Source: Triticum aestivum (Eukaryota > Streptophyta > Magnoliopsida > Poales > Poaceae). Taken from it: a DNA stretch of 64,000 bases. Location: NCBI RefSeq assembly GCF_018294505.1, contig NC_057807.1, positions 268,618,075-268,682,074 of the forward strand. The letters are read 5' to 3'. Both the position numbers and the translations under genes were made by a program. Every line of letters begins with the position of its first letter. Position 1 is the first letter of the stretch. Positions 22,743 to 32,101 of this stretch are shown here, piece by piece. Under the pieces are notes generated by a model. The model had not been told where the DNA came from. It did not search any database and worked only from the letters and a program-made list of their open reading frames with translations.

Positions 22743-23631
22743 TCACTCCTCCTTCTTCTCCTTCATCAACCTGATGCGCTCAGAGTGGCGAATCCCAACA
22801 CGGATGTACTCCTCTATCAAAATTGGCATGGTCCTGTCGCCCAGTTGTGGAATCGCTGGCGCCACTACCATCGCGAGGTCATCGTTAGACACCACCATCG
22901 CAAGGTCTGCGTTAGGCACCGCAATCGCGAGGTCGTCGTCAGCCACCACCATAACAGGGTCGTCGTCAGCCACCACCATAGCATGGTCGTCAGCAGCCAC
23001 CACCATAGCAAGGTCGTCATCCCCGCTCTGCTCCTCTTCTTGCCCACTCTGCTCCTTGTCATCCCTGCTCTACTCCTCGTCATCCCCGCTGCTGCTCCCA
23101 TTGCCTGGCCAAATGCAACAAAGTGTGAACATGGTGTTGTCATTGTGCTGGTAGAGGAAGCCAAAAGGACAGGAAGAAGAGAGGCAGAGAGCTTACTGGC
23201 ATCGTCGTCGTGCTGGTAGTACATGCGGCACATGGTGTTGTTGAACATCTTCACGGTGAACATGGCGTCACCGTCGTAGCGGAAGACAAGGAAGTACCCG
23301 AGCTATAGCTCATGGGCACGGGCGAAATCCTCCCAGCCGGGCCCTAGGTACATGTGGCCTTCACCACCGAACACCATCAACACGTCCCACATCCTGTGAA
23401 GCCCGCTGCCGGCCTCCCGCAGCTTCACTTTGTGGGGCTCACGGCCGGCGAGCATCTTCGCAAACTTGTCAGGCAACCTCTGCAGCGAGGGTCAAGCAGT
23501 GGTTAATTGTGGCAATCAAGCACTAGACAGCAGAGTGATGATAAAGAAATGAGTGATGATAAACATACCTGCGTACTGCAAGATTTCTCAATTACGATCT
23601 CGAAGAACTCGAAACCTTCCAAGCCATCCAT
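22743..23631 (-). pseudogene. B3-domain DNA-binding protein with acidic repeat tail
   Basis: Three exons, 23631-23569, 23479-23197 and 23104-22743, join in phase with GT-AG introns to give 236 codons including the stop. Exon 1 and 2 encode a single plant-type B3 domain: FEFFEIVIEKSCST, RLPDKFAKMLAGREPHKVKL, HRMWDV, YLGPGWEDFARAHEL, GYFLVFRYDGDAMFTVKMF, CRMYY. Such REM-like domains bind DNA in the nucleus. Exon 3 encodes an acidic Ser/Glu/Asp segment and about six copies of a (V/S)(A/N)DD(D/H)(L/P)AMVV-type repeat, then a basic end. Two in-frame TAGs, 23303-23305 inside the B3 domain and 23070-23072 in the tail, each sit where CAG is plausible. B3 is not a standard CACTA protein, so this is probably a captured host gene or a family-specific accessory gene. 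Confidence 0.85.
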
Positions 23632-24700
23632 CTCACTTATCTGAAAAGCAGCATTGTAAATGAAACAAGCACATCAACATCAATAGCATAGTAAACTAAC
23701 ACTAAACAAGCACATCAACATCAACAGCAACATCAACATCATCAGGTGACCACCAATAGCAACAACACTAAAATCTACTATAAATTGACTAGAACACAGC
23801 AATATAAATTGACCAGAACCATATCTACTATAAATTGACCAGAACCATATCTATTATAAATGGACCAATAGTGTACAGCAAAACAACAATTTCAATATTA
23901 CAATAGAAAGAAGTCTCAGGTTTACAGCAAAACAACAGTGTGACTGAAGAAAATTAAAGCAGGAAATACTTCATGCATCATCAATAGATTATGATCATTT
24001 GATCTAGCATGATCACATTACATGATGCACACATATGCAAACTTCTATGAATATAACATCAAAACAGAAAAAACAAGAGACCAAGAAAATCTTAGCAGTG
24101 CAAACACCTAGATAGAATTGTATTTGTACACATCAGAACATAAGCACCAACATAGCAGTGCTTAGCATGATCACATTGTATTTGTACACCTACATAGAAG
24201 TTCTTAGCCACTCGGGTAAAACATTACAAAAAGAAAAACAAATTAGAACACACTAGTGTCTCACTGCCTCATAATGCTCATACTTGCTGCATATCAAATG
24301 GCACAGAACATTCTACAGCTCATACCAAGTGTCTCATACATCTGTACTTATCTAACTCCTTAACTGAATCCTTAACTGAATACTTGACAAGAACCCTTAA
24401 CTGAATAATCCTTAACTGAATAATCCTTGACAGCATACTTCCCACTCTTATCAAAAGGCACAAAGCATACTTGACAACATAATCCTTAACTGAATCAATT
24501 CCCACTAATCAAACCCTAATATAATCCAACCCTAATCTAATCTAATACAGTCCCAATCAAACCCTAACCAAATCAAACCCTAATATAATCCAGTCCCTAT
24601 CTAATCTAATCCAATCTAGGCGACGGCAAGAACCCTAATCTAACCAGTAGCAAAAAACTAATCCAACCAGGAAGGAGATAGAGCGGAAGGATTCATACCT
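23632..24700 (-). other. AT-rich leader/intron region upstream of B3 gene
   Basis: No coding content. CATCAACATCAACAGCAAC-like and TATAAATTGACCAGAACC words repeat at 23660-23860. CCTTAACTGAAT and AACCCTAATCTAATC repeat at 24355-24640. The second block resembles grass 5' leader introns and would lie just downstream of a promoter reading leftward. Confidence 0.45.
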
Positions 24701-24714
24701 CGAGAGAGAGAGGA

Positions 24715-24960
24715 AGGAGTCGGTGGCGGTGGGAAAGGAAGGAGTCGGCAGCGGTGGGAGAGGAAGGAGCCGGCGGCGGTGGGGAGGCCGGCGGTGGGAT
24801 AGTAAGGAGCCGGCGGCGGTGGGAGAGGAAGGAGCCGGCAGCGATGGGCGGCGCCGTTGATGGAGAGGAGGAGCGGGTTGAGTGGTGAGGAGAAGTGGGG
24901 AAAAGAGAGGGAGCGGGTCGAGTGGTGAGGAGAAGTGGCGGGTTCGCTGTTTGCTACGTG
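24715..24960 (-). promoter_or_regulatory. GC-rich minisatellite leader of B3 gene
   Basis: GGAAGGAGCCGGCGGCGGTG and close variants recur five times (about 24726, 24752, 24766, 24804, 24829) at roughly 25-38 bp spacing. It occupies the place of a 5' leader for the leftward B3 gene, as similar GC blocks do for the other two CACTA genes. The promoter role is inferred from position. Confidence 0.45.
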
Positions 24961-25017
24961 ACTGGTTTGATATATTAAAAAGGGTGGGCATAGATTACAA
25001 AACTAACAGCCTCTTCC

Positions 25018-25090
25018 TAGCCCAGTGGTCGAAACACAATGAAATAAGCGCATGATCGTGGGTTCGAGCCCCCGCACGCGCATATTTTTG
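25018..25090 (+). repeat. tRNA-like SINE-type sequence, copy 1
   Basis: TAGCCCAGTGG (25018-25028) fits the pol III A-box consensus TRGYNNARNGG. GGTTCGAGCCC (25061-25071) is a B-box with one mismatch, and a T5 run follows. The arms do not fold as a proper tRNA and no anticodon loop can be assigned, so it is a tRNA-derived element rather than a tRNA gene. Confidence 0.6.
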
Positions 25091-25235
25091 GTAGCTTGGG
25101 TACAATAGCAAAATGGCCCACTTGTCAGCGAGTGGGTCGAGTGGCCCACTTGTCAGTGAGGTGTGTGCTTGATACTTGACTAGTTTGATATATTCAAAAA
25201 GGTTGGCATAGAGTGGAAGACTAATAGCCTCGTCC

Positions 25236-25310
25236 TAGCCCAGTGGTAGAAACATAGTGAAACAAGCGCACGGTCGTGGGTTCGAGTCCCCGCTGGCGCA
25301 TATTTTTTGC
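25236..25310 (+). repeat. tRNA-like SINE-type sequence, copy 2
   Basis: TAGCCCAGTGG (25236-25246), a perfect B-box GGTTCGAGTCC (25279-25289) and a T6 run. The best-preserved of the three copies, and part of the local tandem duplication. Confidence 0.65.
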
Positions 25311-25873
25311 TCACCAAAATTCAGTTGAAGCAAAATTCAGTTAAAATAGCATCTTCAGTTCTGACCAAAATTCAGTAAAAATAGCATCTACAAGACAACA
25401 TTCTGACCAAAACAACTACAAGATGATCACAACAACTACTAAATGATCACAACAACTACAAGACAACATTCTGACCAAAACTTGAACTAAAGATGTTCAA
25501 AAAATCTTCTGTATGATCATTTTGCAATCTTTTGCATTACAAGACAACATTTTGACAGCAAGCATAACAGCTACAATAACATCTCAATTCAGTTGAAAAC
25601 AGCAAGCTTAACATCTCAATTTTGCTACTGGAATCTTAAAGCACTATGAATCAGGATAACTACATCACTATTACTACTGCCATCAGGATAATCATTTTGC
25701 TACAACCATCAGGATCATCATCTTGCTACAACCATCAGGATCATCATTTTGCTCCTAGAATCTTCAAGGATTTTTCTACCTGGAGAGAAGATTGATCACA
25801 TCAGGTCACCAGTCCCATAGATACCAAAACAAAGAACATTAAGTAATAGTATTTACCTTTGCCAGTCCATTCG
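25311..25873. other. Non-coding, short direct repeats
   Basis: ACAACTACAAGATGATCACA and ACAAGACAACATTCTGACCA recur at 25390-25550, and ACCATCAGGATCATCATTTTGCT recurs three times at about 25676-25755. This is the 3' flank of the transposase gene. Nothing else is seen. Confidence 0.5.
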
Positions 25874-26925
25874 CTACTCATCGTCGTCGATACGAAAACA
25901 AGGAACTCTATGCCCACTCCTGTTTTCCTCATCATCACTACAATATTGCAGTATAGTATGATCAGTCCGGTTTTCCTCATCCTCGCTCTCATGTCCATCC
26001 GCAACCACCTTTCTTCTTTTCTTGATGCCTTCAACTGTTGCAGCACTAACGATCACACGTTCCCAGTCCCTTCGCACTCTGCTTTGCACCGAAACTTCCA
26101 TAGAGTCATCATCATCTTGCAACGGAACTTCCGTAGAGTCATCATCTTGGTATGTTAGTCCACCATCACCGGGGCCCTTTTCCACTTTTGTTTCAGTCAC
26201 ACTCCACAAGTGTCTGTGCTCAAAGTTTTGCACAACTCGCCATTTTCCGTGCAAAAGAGTGTCTGGCAGATAAAACACCATTGTTGCTTGTGTTGTTAGA
26301 ATAAAGGGATCACTCTTATACCAGCACCTTGTAGTGTTGATGCTTTTGAAGTGGCCATCATATTTGACAAAAGAGTCTCTCTTCTTCTTGCTACCAAGCT
26401 CAAACCAGTCACAGCGAAATAAGATAACCGAGCAATGGATGCCTCCACTAGAGTTGTACTGCAACTCTATGATGCTTCTCAACTGACCATAGAAGTCAAT
26501 GATCTCATGATCATGTGACCCCTCAGTGATGATTCCACTATTCTGTGTCTTCCTTTTTTCCTCACGGTCAACGGTGTGGTACCGGACACCGTCAGCAATG
26601 CATGCTGAATACACTCTCACTCGCTTATCCGGTAAGCATGCCAAAGCAAATAGATCATCACTGACCTTCTTCTCCTCATGCAACTTTCCAATCTGCACAA
26701 ATAAACCATTTAGCAAACAATGGTATTTAACAATTGGTGAATAACACAGAAAACATAAAACATGTGGCTAAAGATCTCACATGATTCTTAAACCACTTAG
26801 CAAACCCCTTGGCAACCCTTTTATCAACATGGATATTGCTTTCTTCCTGATTTAACTCTTCCTTGCATTTCCTGCAATGCCAACAAAACATGTGAATTAA
26901 AACATTAGGCTGGTGCCAACCCAAG

Positions 26926-26962
<37 letters not shown>

Positions 26963-29548
26963 GAGTGCACAAGATATAACGTACTCGATATATGGTAGAA
27001 CCTCGGCGCAATTGCTGAGCACAAACCAAACCATCTTGTCATACTCATCACCAGCCTCCAAGTTTTGTGAGGCTCCAAGAAAGTTCACACCATGGTTGAA
27101 AACAGAGACATCACCACTTTGCGAATCAGACCGCTCTCTATTTCTGCCCAGCCGGTTCCATCTTGTTTCCACATCGCCAAAGTATCTAGAGCAAAAAGTC
27201 AAGCACTCGTCAACGACATATGCTTCAGCAATAGAACCTTCCGGTCTTGCCGTGTTTCGCACATAATGCTTACAAGTAAGCAGCCTTGTTTCGATTGGGT
27301 ACATCCAACCGTATTCCACAGGGCCTCTAAGCATTGCCTCTTTTGGTAAGTGCAACGCCAAATGGACCATCACGGTGAAGAAAGCTGGAGGGAAAATCTT
27401 CTCGAGCTTGCAAAGAATAATTGGGATTTCTTTTTCAAGTCTTTCCAGGACAGTTAACTTGAGTGTTTTGCAGCACAGTTCTCTAAAGAAATTTCCCACC
27501 TCAGCAACCACTTCATATATATCCTTCTCCATGATTCCTCGGAGGCCCACCGGTAAAATCCTTTGGAGGAGGATGTGAAAATCATGGGTTTTCAGTACTG
27601 AAAGCTTGAATCCATTAGAAGTAACACACTTTACTAGGTTAGCAGCATAACCATCTGGAAATTTCACCGCTCTTAGGAATTCACATAATGCAAGCTTTTG
27701 TTCTTTACTCATTGTATACCATGCTCGTGGCATTTCAAATGAATCTTCATCTTCATTGTGCTGTAGATGCAAATCTTCTCTTATGCCCATGTCCTCCAAA
27801 TCAAGCCTAGAACTAACTGTGTCCTTTGTCTTCCCTTCAATGTTCAGAAACGTCCCTAGCAGATTCTCGCATATGTTTTTCTCAATGTGCATTACATCGA
27901 GATTATGCCTTAATTTCAGATCAGCCCAGTATGGCCGGTCCCACAAACAAGACCTCTGGTCCCAACATTGACCTTCCTCACGCTTTCTTTTCTTCGCCAG
28001 CTTTCCTGGTCTCACATCTTTCACCTTTTCAAGTTGCTGCTCCAGCTCTTCTTTAGTGAATTTAGCTGGCTTGTCACGGGTTTCATTCTCACCATTAAAA
28101 TCTTTGCTTCTTCACCAGTGATGGTTTCGGGGAAGAAAGCGGCGGTGCCCAATATAGCAGATCTTGCTCCTTATTCTCTTTGAGCAAGGGTCTTTGTCAC
28201 AATGGACACAAGCCTGATAACCCGCTGTGATCCTCCCAGACAGAGTGTGCAGAGCCGGGAAATCATGGATGGACCATATGATTGCAACACGTAGATTGAA
28301 CTTTTCTTCCAGACTCAAGGCATCGTATGTAGGTACACCAGTCCAGAGCTAGAGCAGTTCTTCTACGAGGGGCTTCATAAAGACATCAAAATCCTTTCCT
28401 GGAGACTCTGGACCCGGGATAAGCAATGACATCATGAAGTTGGACTGATCCATGCATGCCCATGGTGGCAGGTTGTACGACACCACAAAAACTAGCCACA
28501 TGCTATAAGACGTGCTCATGTTCCCAAACGGATTAAACCCATCTGTGGCAATACCAAGTTTTATGTTCCTTGGATCTACAGCAAAATCTAAATGTATACG
28601 GTCAAACTCTTTCCATGCCTCTCCGTCCACTGGATGGCTCAACTCATTGTCCACAGGTTGCCGCTTCAGCTTGTGCCACTGTACCTCACGCGATGATTTC
28701 TTTGAGATGAACATCCGCTGCAGCATTGGTATCAAGGGAAAGTGCCTCAGTACCTTCTCCGGTATTGACTTCTTCCCATCAGCATCTCTCCACCTAGATG
28801 CATTGCATTTTGGACAGTTGTCATGCTTTGCTAAATCCTTCCGAAACAAGACACAGTTATTTGGGCACACATGTATTGACACATAACCTAACCCAAGCCT
28901 GCGGATTATGCTTAATGCTTCATCATAAGATCTGGGAACACAACTATCAGGGAATTGCAAGCTCAAAAGACGGATTATTGCATTGAATGCGGCATTGCTA
29001 ATCCGGTAGAAAGACTTGATGTGGAGTAACTTCACGGTGAAGGTAAATCTTGAAAATTTACTCCCTTCATGAGCTGCGCGCTTCGCCTCCTCTAACACCT
29101 CAGCAAACAACGACTTCTGTCCATCAGCACGATCTTCAGCATCGTACAAATCCTTCAATAGGTCAGGAATCCTATCATCTTCATGCCCATCCTCTTCCTC
29201 CAAAACAACATTATCTCACAAAACCTTTTCCATGAAATCAATGCCAGCATCACCACCACCCATCATATGAGGGGCCTCTGTATCAGCTTCAAAATGTTGA
29301 GGTTGACTTCCTAAAGGTTCTCCATGATATATCCATCTATCATATGTGCTGGACATCCCATTAAGAAGAAGATGATCTTCCACTCTTCCTTGAGCCATTC
29401 TTGGACGGTTGAGGCATTCGCAGCATGGGCAAAGAATGTGAGCATCGTTGGCAAAATTTGCCCGAACAAATGCCATGAAATCATCAACTCCTTTCATATG
29501 TTCTTTTGAAAACTTTCTAACTCCTTTTCTAATCCAGCTTCTGTCCAT
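25874..29548 (-). pseudogene. CACTA TNP2-type transposase, 3 exons, three nonsense codons
   Basis: This is the DDE transposase that cuts CACTA ends in the nucleus. Exons 29548-26985, 26871-26781 and 26692-25874 join in phase to 1158 codons including the stop. Domains in order: Transpos_assoc at residues ~3-85 (CPCCECLNR, YDRWIYHGE); CPNNC...CPKCNASR zinc-like cysteines; Transposase_21 at ~290-490 (DGFNPFGNMSTSYSMW, LHTLSGRITAGYQACVHC); the CACTA block LDVMHIEKNICENLLGT; DUF4218 (HLPKEAMLRGPVEYGWMYP); DUF4216 in exon 3 (ILFRCDWFELG, HGKWRVVQNFEHRHLW). Exon 1 has no frameshift over 2.5 kb, only in-frame TGA at 29216-29218, TAG at 28349-28351 and TGA at 28112-28114. All three could come from CGA or CAG by one C-to-T change. 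The start is the first ATG before Transpos_assoc. Length is normal for the family. Confidence 0.93.
26928..26960. repeat. (TA)n microsatellite in transposase intron 1
   Basis: About 16 uninterrupted TA units in the short intron between exons 1 and 2, near the 5' splice donor as read on the gene strand. A hotspot for length change but outside coding sequence. Confidence 0.95.
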
Positions 29549-30189
29549 CTGCCAAAGACAACAAATTGTTGCAACTTAGCAAATCAATCTAAGTGCATTA
29601 ACATTAATTAATGAAAATGGATGGAAGTAATGGAAGCTAAAATTCCAGAAAATAAGGTAGGCACCCAACTTTGTATGCTAACTGCCTAACTTTATATGCT
29701 AACTGCCAGAAAATAAGATATGCACCCAACATTGAGCTATTTCCAATTTCTCACTACTTTAGTCTAGTTCACATGGTTTACTGATTTCACATGGCAGCAA
29801 TAAAAAGCAGTTCATATTAAATACAGATTTCACATGGGATAAATGAAAAGCTAGCAAAAACTTGTAAAACCTGACATAGACCAAGCAGAGCTGCACTAAG
29901 AAACATATGTGGTTCCTGTAAAGAGGATATCCACAAAGAGATCAGGCAGAGCTATAGCATCCATCCATAAGATTGCACTATAAAACCTAACATTTATGAA
30001 GCAAGCTCCAGCTGCAGCTGATGGATCCATCAGACTGCATTTCAAATTAAGCTCCTCAACATATTGAATCTCCACCTTCCCCTTTCCTTTCTGTTTCAAA
30101 ATGGTATAACTAGCTAGTGTTCATCCCCTGTCCCTCATCTAGTAAGATAAAAAACTCAAATTATCTCTCTTTCTCCCATGCCCCTCAGC
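29549..30189 (-). other. Transposase 5' leader/intron region
   Basis: AT-rich and non-coding; TATGCTAACTGCC...AAATAAG repeats at about 29675 and 29697. It probably contains a 5' leader intron of the transposase gene. ACTAGCTAGTGTTCATC at 30109-30125 recurs at 30640-30656, on the far side of the MITE. Confidence 0.45.
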
Positions 30190-30619
30190 CTCTGTTGGAA
30201 ATGGCAGTGCCTAGGAGGCGCTTAGGCACGCCTAGGCGCTAGGCGATGGCTAAACGCCTCGCCTAGGGCATAAATGGAAGTCTAGGCAGGGCAAGCAAGG
30301 AATTATCTACCCAAGCAAGGACTCAAGCCATAGGCATAAATGGAAGTCTAGGCAGGGCAAGCAAGGAATTGTCTACCCAAGCAAGGAGTCGTGCCATATT
30401 GCACTAATATGCCAAACATGCCATATTCCAATGGCAGTAGCTGGCAATTAACTTATTTAATGCCCTAAATTAATATCGACACACACATAATACTCACAAA
30501 TACACCCTGATAGTAAAACTATATTACCGCCTAGTTCACGCCTAGGGCGCTTAAGCACCGCCTAGGCACTAGGCGAAGGCCAACCGCCTCGCTTACGCCT
30601 ACCGCCTTTTCCAACCTTG
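30190..30619. mobile_element. hAT-type MITE with 8-bp target duplication
   Basis: A 430-bp non-coding insert flanked by CCCTCAGC at 30182-30189 and 30620-30627, the 8-bp length of hAT elements. Ends are imperfect inverted repeats: GTTGGAAATGGC on the left, GTTGGAAAAGGCGG as the reverse complement on the right. Both subterminal zones are dense in CGCCTAGGCG-type palindromes, so the element can fold into a long hairpin. A 66-68 bp internal direct duplication (GGCATAAATGGAAGTCTAGG) lies at about 30268-30400. Confidence 0.8.
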
Positions 30620-30659
30620 CCCTCAGCTAGTGTTGACAAACTAGCTAGTGTTCATCAGC

Positions 30660-31020
30660 AGGCGCAACACAGGCAAATCTGAGGCAAATCAGAGGCAAGG
30701 AGAGGATAGGGGGGAGAGGGGTGCATACTGGGAGGTGTGCTCGCGGCGGAGAGGGGGAGAGGAGTCCCCCATGCTCGGTGAGCTGCTCCTGTCGTGGACA
30801 AGGCGAGCGGCGAGGCCGTGGGCGAGGTCACCGGCGGCGAGGTCGCCGTTCCTATCGTGGGCAAGGCGAGCGGCCCCTACTGGTTGCTTCAGCCGCCAGC
30901 CCCGCCCGCCGGCCACCGCCTGCCCGCTGCCCACCGGCCCCGCCCTCGTCCACTGCTTGCTTCCGCCGCCGCCCGCCGCCACCTGGTCGGAAGACCTAGA
31001 AAAACACTAAGTGTTGCTCC
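30660..31020 (-). promoter_or_regulatory. GC-rich leader/promoter zone of transposase
   Basis: A GC-rich block (GGCGAGCGGCGAGGCCG, CCGCCGCCGCCC) right of the transposase start as read on its strand. It is open in overlapping frames on both strands but shows no protein-like pattern. Like the blocks at 18311 and 24715 it probably holds a transcription start and 5' leader. No TATA box was identified. Confidence 0.4.
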
Positions 31021-31136
31021 GTTCGATGCCACCCGCCTCCACCTGGTCGGAAGGCCCCACTTGTCACTGATAGGAGAGAGCCGTGGTTTCATATAATGTA
31101 TAGATAAGTTCCCATACCTGAGCAACAATCCCTCTC

Positions 31137-31209
31137 TAGCCCAGCGGTACCGAACGAGCGAAGCAAGCGCGAGGTCGTGGGTTCGAGTCCTCGCTAGCGC
31201 ACATTTTTT
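31137..31209 (+). repeat. tRNA-like SINE-type sequence, copy 3
   Basis: TAGCCCAGCGG A-box (31137-31147), perfect GGTTCGAGTCC B-box (31180-31190) and a T6 run at 31204-31209. Same type as the two copies at 25018 and 25236, and again antisense to and upstream of a CACTA gene. Confidence 0.65.
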
Positions 31210-31379
31210 GGGCGAATTAAGCAGTCGGCCCCTCCTGTCAAATGGGTCCTGCATGTCAGTGTGTGCCCCTTGTGTTGTTGAATATTAATATTTAACCAAA
31301 AATGACACCTAGACAGTGACACATAAGCGAGATTGCTGAGGGGGCTGCCTAATCATCCTAATTAATTCAAAATCAAGTG

Positions 31380-31598
31380 TAGTGACCATGTTATATTGGT
31401 CGTTATCAGCTAGGCGTGAGGCAGTGGACAGTGCTTCCCGCTTTATGACCATTTCCTATAATGACATTATGACCTTTCTGACCAAAATGGTCGTTATAGG
31501 TTAGGGTTTGGAGCCCCCCCAATAGCTTTTGACCTATTGGTCTAAAATGGTCATAAATTTATGACCAATTCTTCCAGGGTCACTGACAAAAGGTCACT
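31380..31598. promoter_or_regulatory. Right subterminal repeat zone
   Basis: Multiple TGACCA/TGGTCA words in both orientations (GTGACCATG, TGGTCGTTATC, ATGACCATTTCC, TGGTCGTTATAGG, TTGGTCTAAAATGGTCATAA) within 220 bp of the right end. It mirrors the left zone and contains candidate accessory-protein sites. Function is inferred from En/Spm. Confidence 0.65.
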
Positions 31599-31620
31599 AG
31601 TTGACATATTTCTTGTAGTG
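31599..31620 (-). repeat. CACTA right terminal inverted repeat
   Basis: Perfect inverse of 12318-12339, ending TTTCTTGTAGTG, followed by the TCT duplication at 31621-31623. Confidence 0.92.
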
Positions 31621-32101
31621 TCTTCCTCTTCAGAATCTCTCACCATAGTTGACTTTCCAAGAACTTTTGCAGTTGTGGTTCTTGCCCTCTTCTTCTTCTT
31701 CTGACCATCTCCAACTGCCTCACCATCATCTGATTCTAATGTGAATTTCATGGTTTCTCCTGTGGCAACTTTCCTTGGCTTGGATGTTGGCACTCTCCTT
31801 GCTGGTGCTTTCTTGTTCATACCAGGCTCTGTTGAAGCAGCAGTGCCATACTCCTTCTTCATCACTTTCTTCTTTGAGGTGGCCTCATCCTCAACTGCAA
31901 CATAGTCCTCATCCTCAGACTTTGAGGTTCTCTTCTTCCTTGCTCTAGTGGCTGCCTTGGGCAAGTTACTTGGTGTGCTCCTGCTGCCCTCATCATAGCT
32001 GCTTGAGGTACTAGTGCCCTCACCCATTTGCACTTGCTCTTCAGACTTATTCTGGCTATCACTCTGGTCATACATCTTGGCAGGCAAACTGACAGCAAAC
32101 C
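31621..32101 (-). pseudogene. SIRE-type env-like ORF, N-terminal part
   Basis: Continues the frame of 10706-12317 across the CACTA insertion. From an apparent splice acceptor (TATTCACAG|GG, exon start at 32101) it encodes KMYDQSDSQNKSEEQ, a Ser/Thr-rich stretch, and a strongly basic low-complexity region (ATRARKKRTSK, KKKVMKKEYG, QKKKKRAR) that ends in a Glu-rich run where CACTA inserted. There is no stop in this half, so the insertion is its main lesion. The acceptor suggests that the env-like protein is made from a spliced transcript. The upstream exon was not identified. Confidence 0.65.

Larger units (their letters stand above)
24960..25310 (+). repeat. Tandem duplication of ~218-bp unit with tRNA-like boxes
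   Basis: ACTGGTTTGATATATTAAAA... at 24961 and ACTAGTTTGATATATTCAAA... at about 25180 start two related units. Each continues through TAGCCCAGTGGT and GGGTTCGAG to a T-run. The copies have diverged at many positions. The first unit also holds GGCCCACTTGTCAG twice. Confidence 0.75.
12318..31620 (-). mobile_element. 19.3-kb CACTA (En/Spm) transposon carrying a B3 gene
   Basis: Both ends carry the same 22-bp inverted repeat beginning CACTACAAGAAATATGTCAA, with flanking TCT duplications. The env-like reading frame on the two sides becomes continuous once one TCT is discounted, so this is one insertion into a copia element. Inside, all on the minus strand, are a TNP2-type transposase, a B3-domain gene and a Transposase_24-type gene, plus subterminal repeat zones, a 662-bp tandem array, tRNA-like sequences and a nested hAT MITE. 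Autonomous plant CACTA elements usually encode transposase plus one accessory protein, so the B3 gene is extra. Premature stops in all three genes argue that this copy is not autonomous now. Confidence 0.93.

Noticed and set aside
22785..23006. Acidic repeat block as a separate small gene
   Set aside because: Splice phases join it in frame to the B3 exons, so it is more simply exon 3 of that gene.
22774..23219. Plus-strand open frames opposite the B3 gene
   Set aside because: Ser/Thr/Ala- and His-rich shadows of the acidic repeat codons on the minus strand, where a spliced B3 model with domain motifs exists.
25018..25310. Functional tRNA genes
   Set aside because: A and B boxes are present, but acceptor and T arms do not pair properly and no anticodon loop can be placed; better explained as tRNA-derived repeats.
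26897..26985. Extension of the transposase exon through the (TA)n run as Ile/Tyr repeats
   Set aside because: A good donor at 26985 and an in-phase acceptor at 26871 place the TA run in an intron.
30655..31254. Several overlapping frames around 30655-31254 as a host gene
   Set aside because: Four or more mutually overlapping frames in GC-rich sequence, no domain and no conserved start; fits a transposon leader.
12318..31620. Two nested CACTA elements instead of one
   Set aside because: No internal CACTA end pair was seen, the outer 22-bp TIRs are identical, the TCT duplication matches, and the interrupted env-like frame closes up, all fitting one element.
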